A stretch of DNA of 62,663 bases from an uncultured Faecalibacterium sp. (GCA_934533135.1 CAKTBG010000015.1:1-62663); one strand, 5' to 3'. Shown: positions 31,689 to 41,755, counted from the stretch's first letter. Translations and numbers: made by a program. The notes: generated from the sequence alone by a model not told the origin.

Positions 31689-32993
31689 ATGAACAAAAAC
31701 CACTACACAGAAGAGGAACGGAACCGCGCCGACGAAGGCCGGCAGGTGCAGGATGAGCTGGAACGGCAGATCCACGCCTTCGGCGATGCCATGAACGACG
31801 CCTTCCGCACCGGGTTCGAGGGGCGCGGCGAGGAGATCGGCGACCGGGCATGGGATGTGGGGCGCGCCGCCTTCCACGCCGCCGGTTACGGCATCAACGA
31901 GGCAAGCCGCGCCTTTCAGGAAGGGGCGCAGGAATACCGCCGCCAGCGCGGATCCCAGCGTCCGGCACAGGAAGATCGGAACGCCGCCCAGACCGGGATG
32001 CCCGGCTGGGCCAAGCAGATCTTCGGCCTGAGCCGGGATACCACCCCGGTGGGGGAGATGCGGGAGAGCGCGAAGAAACGCCATGATGCAGGCTGTGTGC
32101 TGCTGGCCGTCGGCATCACCTTTGCGGTGCTCTTCGGCGTTTCCGGCGTGGGCTGCCTGATCGGGCTGCGGCTGTTTTTGGGTACATGGCTGTACGACGC
32201 CGTGGGCGTCACCAGCAGCCTGCTCTTTCTGGCCATGGCGGGCTTCCTCTGGATGACCGCCGCCGGTGCTTCCCGGATGAAGGCCGCCAAAGAGCTGGGC
32301 GCATTGGCGGATACGGCAGAAGGCTTCGATCTCAAACACGGCATCCCGCTGCAGACGCTGGCCGACCTGACCCATCAGAAGCCGAAAAAGGCGCGCAGGC
32401 AGCTGCAGAGCTTCATCCGCAAAGGCTGGCTCAAGGGCTGGCTGGACGAAAAAACGGGCAGACTCTACCTGACGGCAGAGGATTACCGCGCCGCGCAGAC
32501 GGCGCAGGCTGCCCGGCCGGAGCCGAAAAAGCCGGAGCCGCAGCCCCGGAAAGACGCGCCGAAGGCCGAGGACGTGCCCCGCAATCTGGAGATCGTCCGC
32601 AGTTTTGCCACGGTGCTGGCGCAGGAAAAAAGCCTGATGCGGGATGAGCAGGCTGTGGAAGAGCTTGACCGGATGCAGAAGACCACCGAGACCATCTGCG
32701 ACTGGCTGGAGACCCACCCCGAAAGCCTGCCGAAAGTGCGCAAATTTGCCGAATATTATATTCCCACCACCCTCAAGCTGCTGCACACCTACAACGACGT
32801 GCAGGGGCAGCAGGGCGACAACGCCGAGAGCATCCGCCGGGATATCGCCGGGATCCTGCATACCCTCAATCAGGCGTATGACAATCTTTACAACAACCTG
32901 CTGTCGGACGTTGCACTGGATGTGTCCAGCGAGATCGCGGCCCTGCAGGGCATGATGGCCAACGACGGCCTGACCGGGGAGGCACTGCAATGA
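31689..32993 (+). CDS. XpaC-like (5-bromo-4-chloroindolyl phosphate hydrolysis) membrane protein
   Basis: A 434-residue protein whose C-terminal half matches the XpaC family, named for an indirect effect on an indicator dye and of unknown role. The N-terminal 120 residues are polar and helical, two membrane helices follow (about 140-200), then a helix-rich cytosolic part including KKARRQLQSFIRKGWLKGWLDEKTGRLY and the family end region (KTTETICDWLETHPE...YYIPTTLKLLHTYNDV). In Bacillus the neighbour is the toxic-anion resistance gene yceH/telA; here it is recJ, overlapped by four bases. Confidence 0.85.
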   Translation: MNKNHYTEEERNRADEGRQVQDELERQIHAFGDAMNDAFRTGFEGRGEEIGDRAWDVGRAAFHAAGYGINEASRAFQEGAQEYRRQRGSQRPAQEDRNAAQTGMPGWAKQIFGLSRDTTPVGEMRESAKKRHDAGCVLLAVGITFAVLFGVSGVGCLIGLRLFLGTWLYDAVGVTSSLLFLAMAGFLWMTAAGASRMKAAKELGALADTAEGFDLKHGIPLQTLADLTHQKPKKARRQLQSFIRKGWLKGWLDEKTGRLYLTAEDYRAAQTAQAARPEPKKPEPQPRKDAPKAEDVPRNLEIVRSFATVLAQEKSLMRDEQAVEELDRMQKTTETICDWLETHPESLPKVRKFAEYYIPTTLKLLHTYNDVQGQQGDNAESIRRDIAGILHTLNQAYDNLYNNLLSDVALDVSSEIAALQGMMANDGLTGEALQ

Positions 32994-35116
32994 CCTACCG
33001 GGCATGGGAACTGAAAGAACTCGACCGTACCGCTGTGCGGGAGCTGACCCGCGCCATTGCGGAGCAGAACACCGAGGAACTGGAATACCGCTCCGACGAG
33101 CCGTGGAGCGAAGAGCGTGTCCAAAAGACCCTTGCGGCGCAGCAGAAGGAGAGCGGCCTGCTGGCCGGGATTCTGGCGGCGCGGGGGGTCACGGATCCCG
33201 CCGACGCCCTGACGCTGCTGGCCGGAGAGGAAGAGCTGAGCGACCCGATGCTCCTGACCGATATGGACAGAGCCTGCGCCCGGATCCTGGAGGCCATTGA
33301 CCGCGAAGAGACCATCGTGGTCTTTGGCGATTACGACGTGGACGGCGTGACCGCTACGGCTCTGCTCTACCAGCACCTGAAGGGGATGGGAGCCAGCGTC
33401 AAGTGTATGCTCCCCAGCCGGGAGGGGGATGGCTATGGCCTGTCCAAGAACGCCATCCAGTCCATCCACGACAAGGGCTATCGGCTGATCGTGACGGTGG
33501 ACAACGGCATTTCCGCCGTGGACGAAGCGGCGTTTGCGGCCTCGCTGGGGGTGGATCTGGTCATCACCGACCACCACCTGCCGCCGGAGGCTCTGCCGCA
33601 GGCGGTGGCGGTGGTGGATCCCCGCCGGGAGGACGACCGCAGCCCCTTCAAGGGGCTGTGCGGTGCGGGCGTGGCATTCAAACTCTGTGCCGCACTGGAC
33701 GGCTGCACGCCGGAAGAGATGCTGGATTACTGCGGCGATCTGGCCGCAGTGGGCACCGTGGCCGACGTGATGCCCCTGACCGGCGAGAACCGCACCCTCG
33801 TCAAGGCCGGTCTGCGCCAGCTGTGCCAGACCGACCGGCCGGGCTTTGTCGCCTTGCTGGACGAGGTCGGTCTGAGCGGAAAACCCATCACCGCGGAGAA
33901 CATCAGCTATGCCATCGCGCCCCGCATCAATGCGGCAGGCCGGATGGACAATGCCGTTACCGCGTTGCAGCTGGTGCTTTGCGAGGACGAAGAACGCGCC
34001 GGAGAGCTGGCGCATAAACTGAACGAGATCAACGCCGCCCGGCAGGAGACGGAACAGGAGATCGTCAGGGCGGCGCAGGAGCAGCTGGACAAAGAGCCGA
34101 CCCTCCTCGAGGATCGGGTCATCCTGCTCTGGGGGCGGGATTGGCACCCCGGCGTCATTGGCATCGTGGCCTCCCGTCTGGTCGAAAAGACGGGCCGCCC
34201 GGTCATCGTCGTCTCGGTGGATGCAAACGGCGAGGGAAAAGGCAGCGGCCGGAGCGTGCAGGGCTTCAACCTGCACGCCTGCATCGGCTCCTGCGCCGAT
34301 CTGCTGGTTCGGTTCGGCGGCCATGCCATGGCAGCCGGGCTGTCGGTGCGGGAAGAAAATCTGCCCGAACTGCGCCGCCGTCTGAACGAGTGGGCGGCAC
34401 GGGAGTGCCCGGTGCTGCACACCCCGCCGCTGACCTGCGATCTGTCCATCCACCTCGACCGGATCACGGTGGAAAGTGTCCGCCGTCTGGAACAGCTGGC
34501 CCCCTACGGAGCCGACAACCCGACGCCGGTGTTCCTACTGGAAAAGGCCGTGGTGGAGGGCGTCTATCCGGTGTCGGAGGGCAAGCACAGCCGCCTGCGC
34601 CTGCGGCAGGGCAACGCCAGCATCTACGCGGTCTGGTTTGGGATGCGCCCGGAGCAGCTGCCCTACACGCAGGGCGATGCGGTGGACGCAGCGTTGAACC
34701 TTTCGGTCTACGAAGCCCCCCGCGGGGCGCAGCTGTCGGGCCGCATTCTGGAGCTGCACCCGGCGGGGCTTGGCACCACCGCATCCCAGCAGGCCGCACT
34801 GGTGCAGGCACTGCGCCGGGGCACGCCGCTGACGGCGGAACAAAAGCAGACGGTGGCTCCGGCGCGCAGCGACATCGTCGCCGTGTACCGGGAGCTGCAG
34901 ACCCGGCGGTGGCACGCCGACGATCTGCAGCCCCTGTTTGCAAAACTGGGCGAAGAGAATACCGGAAAAATTCTGGTGGCGGTCGCCGCGCTGGAACAGG
35001 TGGGGCTGATCGCAGCCAAGGAGCGCGATGGGATCCGGTTCTGGGAGCTGGTGCCGACCGCAGGCAAGAAGAACCTTGCCGACGCGCCGATCCTGAAATG
35101 TTTGGAGGAACAGTAA
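32990..35116 (+). CDS. recJ: Single-stranded-DNA-specific 5'-3' exonuclease RecJ
   Basis: Processes 5' ends in recombination and repair. The 708-residue protein has the DHH core (VFGDYDVDGVTATALLY near 108, DNGIS near 165, DHH in ITDHHLPP near 195) and the DHHA1 part with FGGHAMAAGLSV near 440, plus an OB domain and a C-terminal extension of about 130 residues. ATG 32990 overlaps the previous stop (ATGA), and rsh starts one base after its stop. Confidence 0.95.
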   Translation: MTYRAWELKELDRTAVRELTRAIAEQNTEELEYRSDEPWSEERVQKTLAAQQKESGLLAGILAARGVTDPADALTLLAGEEELSDPMLLTDMDRACARILEAIDREETIVVFGDYDVDGVTATALLYQHLKGMGASVKCMLPSREGDGYGLSKNAIQSIHDKGYRLIVTVDNGISAVDEAAFAASLGVDLVITDHHLPPEALPQAVAVVDPRREDDRSPFKGLCGAGVAFKLCAALDGCTPEEMLDYCGDLAAVGTVADVMPLTGENRTLVKAGLRQLCQTDRPGFVALLDEVGLSGKPITAENISYAIAPRINAAGRMDNAVTALQLVLCEDEERAGELAHKLNEINAARQETEQEIVRAAQEQLDKEPTLLEDRVILLWGRDWHPGVIGIVASRLVEKTGRPVIVVSVDANGEGKGSGRSVQGFNLHACIGSCADLLVRFGGHAMAAGLSVREENLPELRRRLNEWAARECPVLHTPPLTCDLSIHLDRITVESVRRLEQLAPYGADNPTPVFLLEKAVVEGVYPVSEGKHSRLRLRQGNASIYAVWFGMRPEQLPYTQGDAVDAALNLSVYEAPRGAQLSGRILELHPAGLGTTASQQAALVQALRRGTPLTAEQKQTVAPARSDIVAVYRELQTRRWHADDLQPLFAKLGEENTGKILVAVAALEQVGLIAAKERDGIRFWELVPTAGKKNLADAPILKCLEEQ

Positions 35117-35117
35117 G

Positions 35118-37454
35118 ATGCCAGAGGGAAAGAAACCGGCTGCACCCGCAGCCGTGAACAGCGAAGATTCTTACTCGGCCAAGACCCATCTGCACCAGCG
35201 GGTGCAGGAGATGGCGACGGTGGCCGCAACTGCTTTGCCGGCCAACGCCCCGGAGGGCACCCTGCCCTCGGAGGTACGGCCTGAAATCGTGACCTACGAC
35301 AAGCTGGTGGAGGCCATCAAAGCCAGCGGCAAAGCTTACAATATGGAGATGATCGAGAAGGCTTACAGCATGGCAGACAAGGCCCATAAGGGCGTCTGCC
35401 GCCGCAGCGGGGAGCCCTACATCTGCCACCCGCTGGCGGTGGCCCGGCTGGTGCTGGATCTCGGCATGGATACCGAGAGCATCGCGGCGGCTCTGCTCCA
35501 CGATGTGGTGGAGGATACTCCCACGACGCTGGACGACCTGAAAGCCGCCTTTGGCGAAGAAGTGGCTCTGCTGGTGGACGGCGTCACCAAGCTGACCAAG
35601 ATCCAGTTCTCGAACATCGAGGAGCTGCAGGCCGAGAACCTGCGCAAGATGCTGCTGGCCATGAGCCGGGATGTCCGGGTCATGATCATCAAGCTCTGCG
35701 ACCGGCTCCACAATATGCGCACCGGCGACGCATGGCCGGAGCAGAAACGCCGCGACAAGGCGCGTGAGACCATGGAGGTCTATGCCCCCATCGCCAACCG
35801 CCTCGGCATCCTGAACGTCAAGGAGGAGCTGGAAGACCGCAGCCTGCATTACCTCGACCCGGTGGGCTACGAGGAGATCAACAAGGTGCTCAGCGAGCGT
35901 TCGGGCGAGGAGTTTCTGGCCAGCGTGTCCGGGGTCATTGAGCGTCGGCTTGCGGAGAGCGGCATCGAGGGTGCGACCATCAAACGCCGGGTCAAGAGCA
36001 TCTACGGCATCTACCGCAAGACCATCATGCAGAACAAATCGTTCGATGAGATCTACGATATCTATGCGGTGCGGATCATTCTGGATACGCTGGCCGAATG
36101 CTACAGCACACTGGGTCTGATCCACGATATGTATCATCCGCTGCCCAACCGCTTCAAGGACTATATCTCGACCCCGAAGCCGAATGGCTACCAGAGCCTG
36201 CACACCACTGTCATCGGGCACGAGGGCATCCCCTTTGAGGTGCAGATCCGCACCCGCAAAATGGACGAACAGGCCGAGTACGGCGTTGCCGCCCACTGGA
36301 AGTACAAGGAAGGGCTCGATGGCCACGACAAGCTCGACGAGCGGCTGGCGTGGGTCAGCCAGCTGCTGGAAAACCAGCGCGTCAGCGAGGATTCCGGGAA
36401 CCTGCTCCACGACCTCAAGAGCGACCTGCTCCCGGAGGAAGTGTTTGCATTCACCCCAAAGGGCGATGTCATCAACCTGCCGGCCGGTGCAAACTGCATC
36501 GACTTTGCCTATGCCATCCACTCTGCCGTCGGCAACCGGATGGTGGGCTGCAAGGTCAACAACCGCATGGTCCCCATCGACCATGTTGTGGCGACGGGCG
36601 AGATCATCGAGGTCATCCTCGGCCCGTCCGACAAAGGCCCCAGCCGCGACTGGCTCAAGATCGTGCGCACCAGTGAAGCCAAGAGCAAGATCCGCAACTG
36701 GTTCAAGAAGATGCGGCGGGAAGAGAACATCCAGCAGGGCCGCGATACGCTGGCCAAAGAGCTGCGCCGGGAGATGATCTTCATCCCGGACGACAAGCTG
36801 GACGAATTTGTGAGCAGCTGCAGCCGCCGCCTGCGCCAGAACAACGCCGAGGAGATCTATGCCGCCATCGGCTACGGCGGCATGACCATCGCCAACTGCC
36901 TGCCGAAACTCAAAGAAGAATACCAGAAGCTCAAGGCCGCAGAAGCCGCCGAGAACAAGAATGTGGAGGATCTGCCCAAGGTGGATCTGAGCAAGGTCCA
37001 TGCGACGGACGGTGTGGTGGTCGAGGGCTTTGACAATACCCCCATCAAGTTTGCCAAGTGCTGCTCGCCGCTGCCGGGAGATCCCATCGTGGGCTTCATC
37101 ACCCGGGGCTTTGGCGTCTCCATCCACAAGCAGAGCTGCGCCAACGCCATTTCCAGCATGAAAGACCCCACAAATGCCCCCCGCTGGGTCAAGGCGTACT
37201 GGGCCGACAGTGTCAAGGACAGCTACAAGGCCGGGCTGGAGATCATTGCCCTCAACCGGAACGAGCTGCTGCAGGATGTGCTGGCGGCTCTGTCGGACAT
37301 CCGGGTGCCGATCTACGCGCTGAATGCCCGTCAGGTCGAAAACAACTGCGCGGTGGTCAGCCTGACCATCGGCATCAACAACACCGAGCACCTCAACCGG
37401 GTCGTCGCCCGTCTGTCCAAGGTCAAGGATGTGCTCAAAGTCACAAGGAGTTAA
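35118..37454 (+). CDS. relA: Bifunctional (p)ppGpp synthetase/hydrolase (RelA/SpoT, Rsh)
   Basis: Long Rsh alarmone enzyme, 778 residues. The hydrolase domain keeps HD and ED in ALLHDVVEDT (near 128), the synthetase domain keeps the substrate loop TPKPNGYQSLHTT (near 353), and TGS (from about 440, VFAFTPKGDVINLPAG), a CCSPLPGDPIVGF zinc-finger-like part (near 645) and an ACT domain (from about 703) follow. Both activities should be present. About 45 disordered residues precede the HD domain. It sits one base after recJ and three before dtd, as in many Firmicutes. Confidence 0.96.
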   Translation: MPEGKKPAAPAAVNSEDSYSAKTHLHQRVQEMATVAATALPANAPEGTLPSEVRPEIVTYDKLVEAIKASGKAYNMEMIEKAYSMADKAHKGVCRRSGEPYICHPLAVARLVLDLGMDTESIAAALLHDVVEDTPTTLDDLKAAFGEEVALLVDGVTKLTKIQFSNIEELQAENLRKMLLAMSRDVRVMIIKLCDRLHNMRTGDAWPEQKRRDKARETMEVYAPIANRLGILNVKEELEDRSLHYLDPVGYEEINKVLSERSGEEFLASVSGVIERRLAESGIEGATIKRRVKSIYGIYRKTIMQNKSFDEIYDIYAVRIILDTLAECYSTLGLIHDMYHPLPNRFKDYISTPKPNGYQSLHTTVIGHEGIPFEVQIRTRKMDEQAEYGVAAHWKYKEGLDGHDKLDERLAWVSQLLENQRVSEDSGNLLHDLKSDLLPEEVFAFTPKGDVINLPAGANCIDFAYAIHSAVGNRMVGCKVNNRMVPIDHVVATGEIIEVILGPSDKGPSRDWLKIVRTSEAKSKIRNWFKKMRREENIQQGRDTLAKELRREMIFIPDDKLDEFVSSCSRRLRQNNAEEIYAAIGYGGMTIANCLPKLKEEYQKLKAAEAAENKNVEDLPKVDLSKVHATDGVVVEGFDNTPIKFAKCCSPLPGDPIVGFITRGFGVSIHKQSCANAISSMKDPTNAPRWVKAYWADSVKDSYKAGLEIIALNRNELLQDVLAALSDIRVPIYALNARQVENNCAVVSLTIGINNTEHLNRVVARLSKVKDVLKVTRS

Positions 37455-37457
37455 ACC

Positions 37458-37919
37458 ATGCGAGCAGTCATTCAGGCGGTCTCTTCGGCCAGTGTCCGGG
37501 TCAACGGCGGCGAGCCGCGGCCCATCGGCCCGGGTCTTGTCATCCTGCTGGGCGTCAAGGACACCGATACGCTGGACATCATCCCCAAACTGGCGGAAAA
37601 GTGTGCAGGTCTGCGCATTTTTCCGGACGAAGAGGGCAAGCTGAACCTCAGTGCGAAGGATCTGGGCTACTCGGCTCTGGTCGTATCGCAGTTCACCCTC
37701 TACGGCAACACCCGCAAGGGGTTCCGCCCCAGCTTCATCAAGGCTGCCAAGCCCCCGCTCTCGGTGGACGCCTACGAGCAGTTCCTCGCGGAGATGGAGC
37801 GGCAGGGTCTCAAGGAAGTTCAGCATGGCGAGTTCGGCGCGGATATGCAGGTGGCTCTGGTCAACGAAGGCCCCTGCACCATTGTCATCGACACCGACGA
37901 ATGGAAACAAAAGGAATAA
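37458..37919 (+). CDS. dtd: D-aminoacyl-tRNA deacylase
   Basis: Removes D-amino acids and glycine mischarged onto tRNA. The 153-residue protein has all the Dtd hallmarks: MRAVIQAVSSASVRVNG at the start, SQFTLYGNTRKGFRPSF in the middle (catalytic SQFTL) and NEGPCTIVIDT near the end (the NxGP motif). Follows rsh by three bases, the standard rsh-dtd pairing. Confidence 0.96.
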   Translation: MRAVIQAVSSASVRVNGGEPRPIGPGLVILLGVKDTDTLDIIPKLAEKCAGLRIFPDEEGKLNLSAKDLGYSALVVSQFTLYGNTRKGFRPSFIKAAKPPLSVDAYEQFLAEMERQGLKEVQHGEFGADMQVALVNEGPCTIVIDTDEWKQKE

Positions 37920-37933
37920 AAGGAGCAAGTTTG

Positions 37934-38542
37934 ATGCAGGCATTTCATCTTCTCGGCCCTGCGCCGTTTTATACCAACAGCTTTCTGCTCATCAGCGATG
38001 CGGGGCACGCAGTCGTCATTGATCCGGCGGCAGAAGTGCAGGACTACGATAAAATTCTGAACGAACACCACGCGGCACTGACCACCATCTTCTGCACCCA
38101 CGGCCATTACGACCATGTGGGAAGTGCAGGGGTGCTCCGCCGGGAGTGGAACGCGAAGCTCTACTGTGAGTCGGCCGATTGCAAGGGCGTCCAGCTGTTT
38201 CCCCTCAAAGAGGCCGACTGCGGCTACACCGAGGGGGAGACCATCGCGGTGGACGAACTGAACTTCACGGTCTGGCACACGCCCGGGCATACCGAGGGCG
38301 GCGTGGTGCTGCTCTGCGGCAGGGAGTATCTCTTTGTGGGGGATACGGTCTTTCAGGGCAGCATCGGCCGCACCGACCTCGAGGGCGGCAGCAGCCGGGT
38401 GATGGACGACAGCCTGCGCAAGCTGGCCGCACTGCCCATCCCGCGGGAAGCGCAGCTGCTGCCCGGCCACGGGGATTTCTCGACCTTCGGCGAGGAGCTG
38501 GACAACAATTTTTATATCAGACACGCGCTGAAAAACGCGTGA
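37934..38542 (+). CDS. MBL-fold metallo-hydrolase (YcbL/GloB-like)
   Basis: A 202-residue metallo-beta-lactamase-fold hydrolase similar to the small glyoxalase-II-like YcbL group. Metal ligands are in THGHYDH, HTPGHTEGG, GDTVF and PGHGDFST. Substrate is unknown, likely a thioester. ATG 37934 has AAAAGGAG upstream and lies 14 bases after dtd, so it belongs to the rsh-dtd transcript. Confidence 0.92.
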   Translation: MQAFHLLGPAPFYTNSFLLISDAGHAVVIDPAAEVQDYDKILNEHHAALTTIFCTHGHYDHVGSAGVLRREWNAKLYCESADCKGVQLFPLKEADCGYTEGETIAVDELNFTVWHTPGHTEGGVVLLCGREYLFVGDTVFQGSIGRTDLEGGSSRVMDDSLRKLAALPIPREAQLLPGHGDFSTFGEELDNNFYIRHALKNA

Positions 38543-38560
38543 CGGAAAAAGGGATCATCC

Positions 38561-40030
38561 ATGAAGATTTATATCACGGGTCTGCCCTCGGGCTATGAGG
38601 TCGAGCATCTGATCCGGCTGTTTTACCCGATGGCACCGCTCACCCTGACCCCGCCCGAAGCGGGGGAGGACTGCGTCTGGGCAGAAAAGACTGCCGACGG
38701 CCTCCGCGCCATGGTGCGGGAACAGGGCGAGACCAGAACCGCCGAAGCCCCGCTGCCAAAGCCGGTGGAAGAGGGGGGCGAGACGCCTGAATTCTCCCTC
38801 GCAAGCCTGACCTACGATCTGCTGCGGAGCTGGACGGGGATCCGCCCGCCGTGGGGCAAAATGACGGGCGTGCGTCCGGTGCGGCTGATCCACGATAAGC
38901 GGGCGGCAGGCTGGACGGAGGCGGAGATCGACCGCTTCTTCCTCGGCCGGTTCGACTGCTCGGAGCAGAAATACACGATGGCAAAGCAGATCGCGGATCT
39001 GCAGGAGCCGATCCTGAAGCGGGGCTGCCAGCCGAAGGCATACAGCCTCTACATCGGCATCCCGTTCTGCCCATCCCGGTGCAGCTACTGCAGCTTCGTC
39101 AGCTGCAACCTCGACCGGGACCGCAAGATGGTGCAGCCCTATGTGGACTGCCTCTGCCGGGAGGTGGAAGCCATCCGGCGGGAGGCCGACAAAGCCGGGC
39201 TGGAGCTGTGCAGCATCTACATCGGCGGCGGCACCCCCACCAGCCTTTCGGCGGATCAGCTCCGCCAGCTGATGGGAACGGTGCGGGACAATTTTGATCT
39301 CGCAAACCTCGCCGAGTACACGGTGGAGGCCGGCCGCCCCGACTGCACCGACGCCGAAAAGCTGGCCGTCATCAAGGAGTATGGTGCGACCCGCATCTCC
39401 ATCAACCCCCAGACCTTTTCGGACGAGGTGTTGGCCAACATCGGCCGGAAGCACACGGCACAGGACATTCTGGACTGCTATGCCGACGCCCGGCGGGTGG
39501 GGCATGACGACATCAATATGGATCTCATTGCGGGTCTGCCCGGCGACACCGTCGAAGGCTTTGAGAAGAGCCTGCGGCAGGCCATCGCGCTCGACCCCGA
39601 AAACATCACCGTCCACACCCTGACCCTCAAACGGGCATCCCGCATCGTCATCGAGGATCAGAAAGAGAACGACTACGCAGATGTGGCGGCCATGCTGGAA
39701 AAATGCCGCCTGCTGGCCGAGGCGGGCTATCGCCCCTATTACCTCTACCGGCAGAAGAACACCCTGCAGAATCTCGAGAACGTGGGCTGGTGCAAGCCGG
39801 GTCACGAGGGATACTACAACATCTATATCATGGAGGAAGTCCAGACCATCCTCTCCGCCGGTGCAGGCGGCAGCACCAAACTGGTGACCGACGGCGGCAG
39901 GCGGATGCAGCGCATCTTCAATTTCAAATATCCGAACGAGTATATCCAGCGGTTTGCGGAGGTGCTGGAACGGAAAAAAGGAGTGGCTGAATTTTATGAT
40001 CACGATTTGGGTGCCGAAACGACTGGTTGA
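38561..40030 (+). CDS. hemZ: Coproporphyrinogen III dehydrogenase-like radical SAM protein HemZ
   Basis: A 489-residue radical SAM protein of the HemZ group (oxygen-independent coproporphyrinogen oxidase relatives). The FeS site CPSRCSYCSF is near residue 170 after a HemZ-specific N-terminal domain, and the SAM-binding IYIGGGTPTSLSADQL follows. No other haem genes are nearby and this lineage is not known to make haem fully, so the actual role may differ, as for other HemN/HemW-like proteins. The next gene overlaps its 3' end by 35 bases. Confidence 0.88.
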   Translation: MKIYITGLPSGYEVEHLIRLFYPMAPLTLTPPEAGEDCVWAEKTADGLRAMVREQGETRTAEAPLPKPVEEGGETPEFSLASLTYDLLRSWTGIRPPWGKMTGVRPVRLIHDKRAAGWTEAEIDRFFLGRFDCSEQKYTMAKQIADLQEPILKRGCQPKAYSLYIGIPFCPSRCSYCSFVSCNLDRDRKMVQPYVDCLCREVEAIRREADKAGLELCSIYIGGGTPTSLSADQLRQLMGTVRDNFDLANLAEYTVEAGRPDCTDAEKLAVIKEYGATRISINPQTFSDEVLANIGRKHTAQDILDCYADARRVGHDDINMDLIAGLPGDTVEGFEKSLRQAIALDPENITVHTLTLKRASRIVIEDQKENDYADVAAMLEKCRLLAEAGYRPYYLYRQKNTLQNLENVGWCKPGHEGYYNIYIMEEVQTILSAGAGGSTKLVTDGGRRMQRIFNFKYPNEYIQRFAEVLERKKGVAEFYDHDLGAETTG

Positions 40031-40952
40031 AGTGGAACTTTACAACGTTGCAGCCAAAAGCCCGGAAGCACTGGCCCGGATGTGCGAACAGAGCTACCGC
40101 CAGCGGGTGGGCTATGCAGCCCAGAAGGTGCGGGATTCCGGCGCAAAGATCGTCATGCTCACCGGCCCGTCCGCCAGCGGCAAGACCACCTCGGCGCATA
40201 AGCTGGCCGAAGAGCTGACGAGGCAGGGCACACCGGCGCAGGTGGTCAGTCTTGACAATTTCTTCAAGGGTGCCCAGTATTACCCCAAAATGCCTGACGG
40301 AACGCTGGATTATGAAAATCCCGACACCCTCGACCTGCCCCTGATCCGCCAATGCCTGCGGGAGCTGAATGAGACGGGGAAAAGCGATCTGCCGATCTAC
40401 GATTTCACCCGGGAAGCCCGCTCAGACGAGACGGAACCGATCGACCTGCACGGCGGCGTCTGCATCGTCGAGGGCATCCACGCCCTCAACCCGGAGCTGA
40501 CCAGCCTTGTGCCGGACAACGAGATCTACCGCGTCTACGCGGGTCTGCGGGAGGAATACTGCGTGGATGGCCGCCGCAGCATCAGCACCCGGGATGTCCG
40601 GCTCTGCCGCCGCACCCTGCGGGATGCGGCCGCCCGCGGACGCAGCCCCGAAAAGACCCTTGCCATGTGGGAGCGGGTGCTGGACGGCGAGACCCGGTAT
40701 ATCAAGGGATTCAAGACGACCGCGGATTTCCTGCTGGACACGTCCTTCACCTACGAGCTGGGGCTGATCGCGCAGCTGCTGCGTCAGGTGCGCCAGCAGT
40801 TCACACTGGAGGGCCGCTGTGCCGAGCTGTGGGATGAAACCGCCCGCCGCTTTGAGAATGTGACACCCATGGAGCTGGATCTGCTGCCCGCCGACAGTAT
40901 GCTGCGGGAATTTTACGCAGGACGGGCAGAATCTGGAAAAAGCTTTGTGTAA
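39996..40952 (+). CDS. Uridine-kinase-like P-loop nucleoside kinase
   Basis: A 318-residue protein with the P-loop GPSASGKTT near residue 55, the DNFFKG and YDFTREAR motifs of uridine kinases, and VEGIHALNPEL. A 50-residue N-terminal part precedes the kinase domain, and a helical C-terminal part is longer than in Udk, as in the 'nucleoside kinase' family often linked to Firmicute hemZ or tRNA-synthetase-like TGS proteins. The ATG at 39996 lies inside hemZ with AAAGGAG 13 bases upstream, so translation is probably coupled. Confidence 0.87.
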   Translation: MITIWVPKRLVEVELYNVAAKSPEALARMCEQSYRQRVGYAAQKVRDSGAKIVMLTGPSASGKTTSAHKLAEELTRQGTPAQVVSLDNFFKGAQYYPKMPDGTLDYENPDTLDLPLIRQCLRELNETGKSDLPIYDFTREARSDETEPIDLHGGVCIVEGIHALNPELTSLVPDNEIYRVYAGLREEYCVDGRRSISTRDVRLCRRTLRDAAARGRSPEKTLAMWERVLDGETRYIKGFKTTADFLLDTSFTYELGLIAQLLRQVRQQFTLEGRCAELWDETARRFENVTPMELDLLPADSMLREFYAGRAESGKSFV

Positions 40953-41008
40953 ATGCGAAAAAACTGTTTCCAAATCCGCACGAAACTGTAAAACTTGCAG
41001 CAGATTCG

Positions 41009-41037
41009 TTGCAATCGCAGGCTCTGTGCGTTATAAT
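41009..41037 (+). promoter_or_regulatory. Promoter of the zinc-ribbon protein gene
   Basis: TTGCAA (41009-41014), 17-base spacer, TATAAT (41032-41037), a near-consensus promoter. Confidence 0.88.
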
Positions 41038-41138
41038 GAAGCCATCCCCAGATGCACAGGGAAGACACCCGTGCGCCGCAACCGAGTTTCAGGAGAGAAC
41101 GCCCTGTTGGAGGGCTGAATAGAGAGAGGTGTCTGATT

Positions 41139-41570
41139 ATGGACTTCAATAAAATCAAGGAAATGGGTCTCGAGTACGCCGAAAAGGGCAAAAATGCCGC
41201 CATGGATCTGGCCGAAAAAGGCAAAACGCAGGCCAAGATCGTCAGCGCACAGACCAAACTGGTCAAGGCACAGCGGCAGCTGGGCGCACTGGTGTACAGC
41301 CTTGCCAAGGGGCATGAGGAAAACCAGCCCCTCGTGGATAAATACATCGAGATGATCGACACCATCGAGGAAGAGCTGGCTGCCCTGAAAGCGACCGTCG
41401 GCCCCACCGCGGTGGAAGTCGAGCCGGAGGAAGCTCCCGCGGAGGAGAATACGACCATCGAGTTCCCCCTTGAGAACGACGAGAGCGAAGAACACAAGAC
41501 CTGCCCGCAGTGCGGCGCACCGGTCTCGAAAGATGCGCTGTTCTGCAATAAGTGCGGCGCACAGCTGTAA
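41139..41570 (+). CDS. Coiled-coil protein with C-terminal zinc ribbon
   Basis: A 143-residue cytosolic protein. The first 85 residues form amphipathic helices rich in Ala/Lys/Glu (likely coiled coil), an acidic Pro/Glu linker follows, and the end is a zinc ribbon CPQCGAPVSKDALFCNKCG. Similar small proteins are common in Clostridia with no known role. Start 41139 has GAGAGAGG upstream. It is monocistronic with a near-consensus promoter and a strong terminator, which suggests high expression. Confidence 0.82.
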   Translation: MDFNKIKEMGLEYAEKGKNAAMDLAEKGKTQAKIVSAQTKLVKAQRQLGALVYSLAKGHEENQPLVDKYIEMIDTIEEELAALKATVGPTAVEVEPEEAPAEENTTIEFPLENDESEEHKTCPQCGAPVSKDALFCNKCGAQL

Positions 41571-41593
41571 AAGCCGACCGGAAACACAAAACC

Positions 41594-41626
41594 GGGCGGT
41601 ATCCCGCAAAGGATGCCGCCCTTTTT
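41594..41626 (+). terminator. Terminator of the zinc-ribbon gene
   Basis: Stem GGGCGGTATCC/GGATGCCGCCC, loop CGCAAA, then TTTTT. Confidence 0.9.
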
Positions 41627-41680
41627 GTGTGGAAATTCTGTAAAATCCGCCCGGGAAACCGACGAAATGTGCCGAAACGC

Positions 41681-41709
41681 TTGCAATCAAGCGGATTTTG
41701 CGGTACAAT
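41681..41709 (+). promoter_or_regulatory. Promoter of mazG
   Basis: TTGCAA (41681-41686), 17-base spacer, TACAAT (41704-41709). Confidence 0.82.
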
Positions 41710-41755
41710 CTGAACCTATCCGATGGATGCAGGACGGGCAGAAAGGATGTTTGGG

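Noticed and set aside
34464..37943. A 1159-codon minus-strand frame
   Set aside because: Antisense to recJ, rsh and dtd; no ribosome site or domains.
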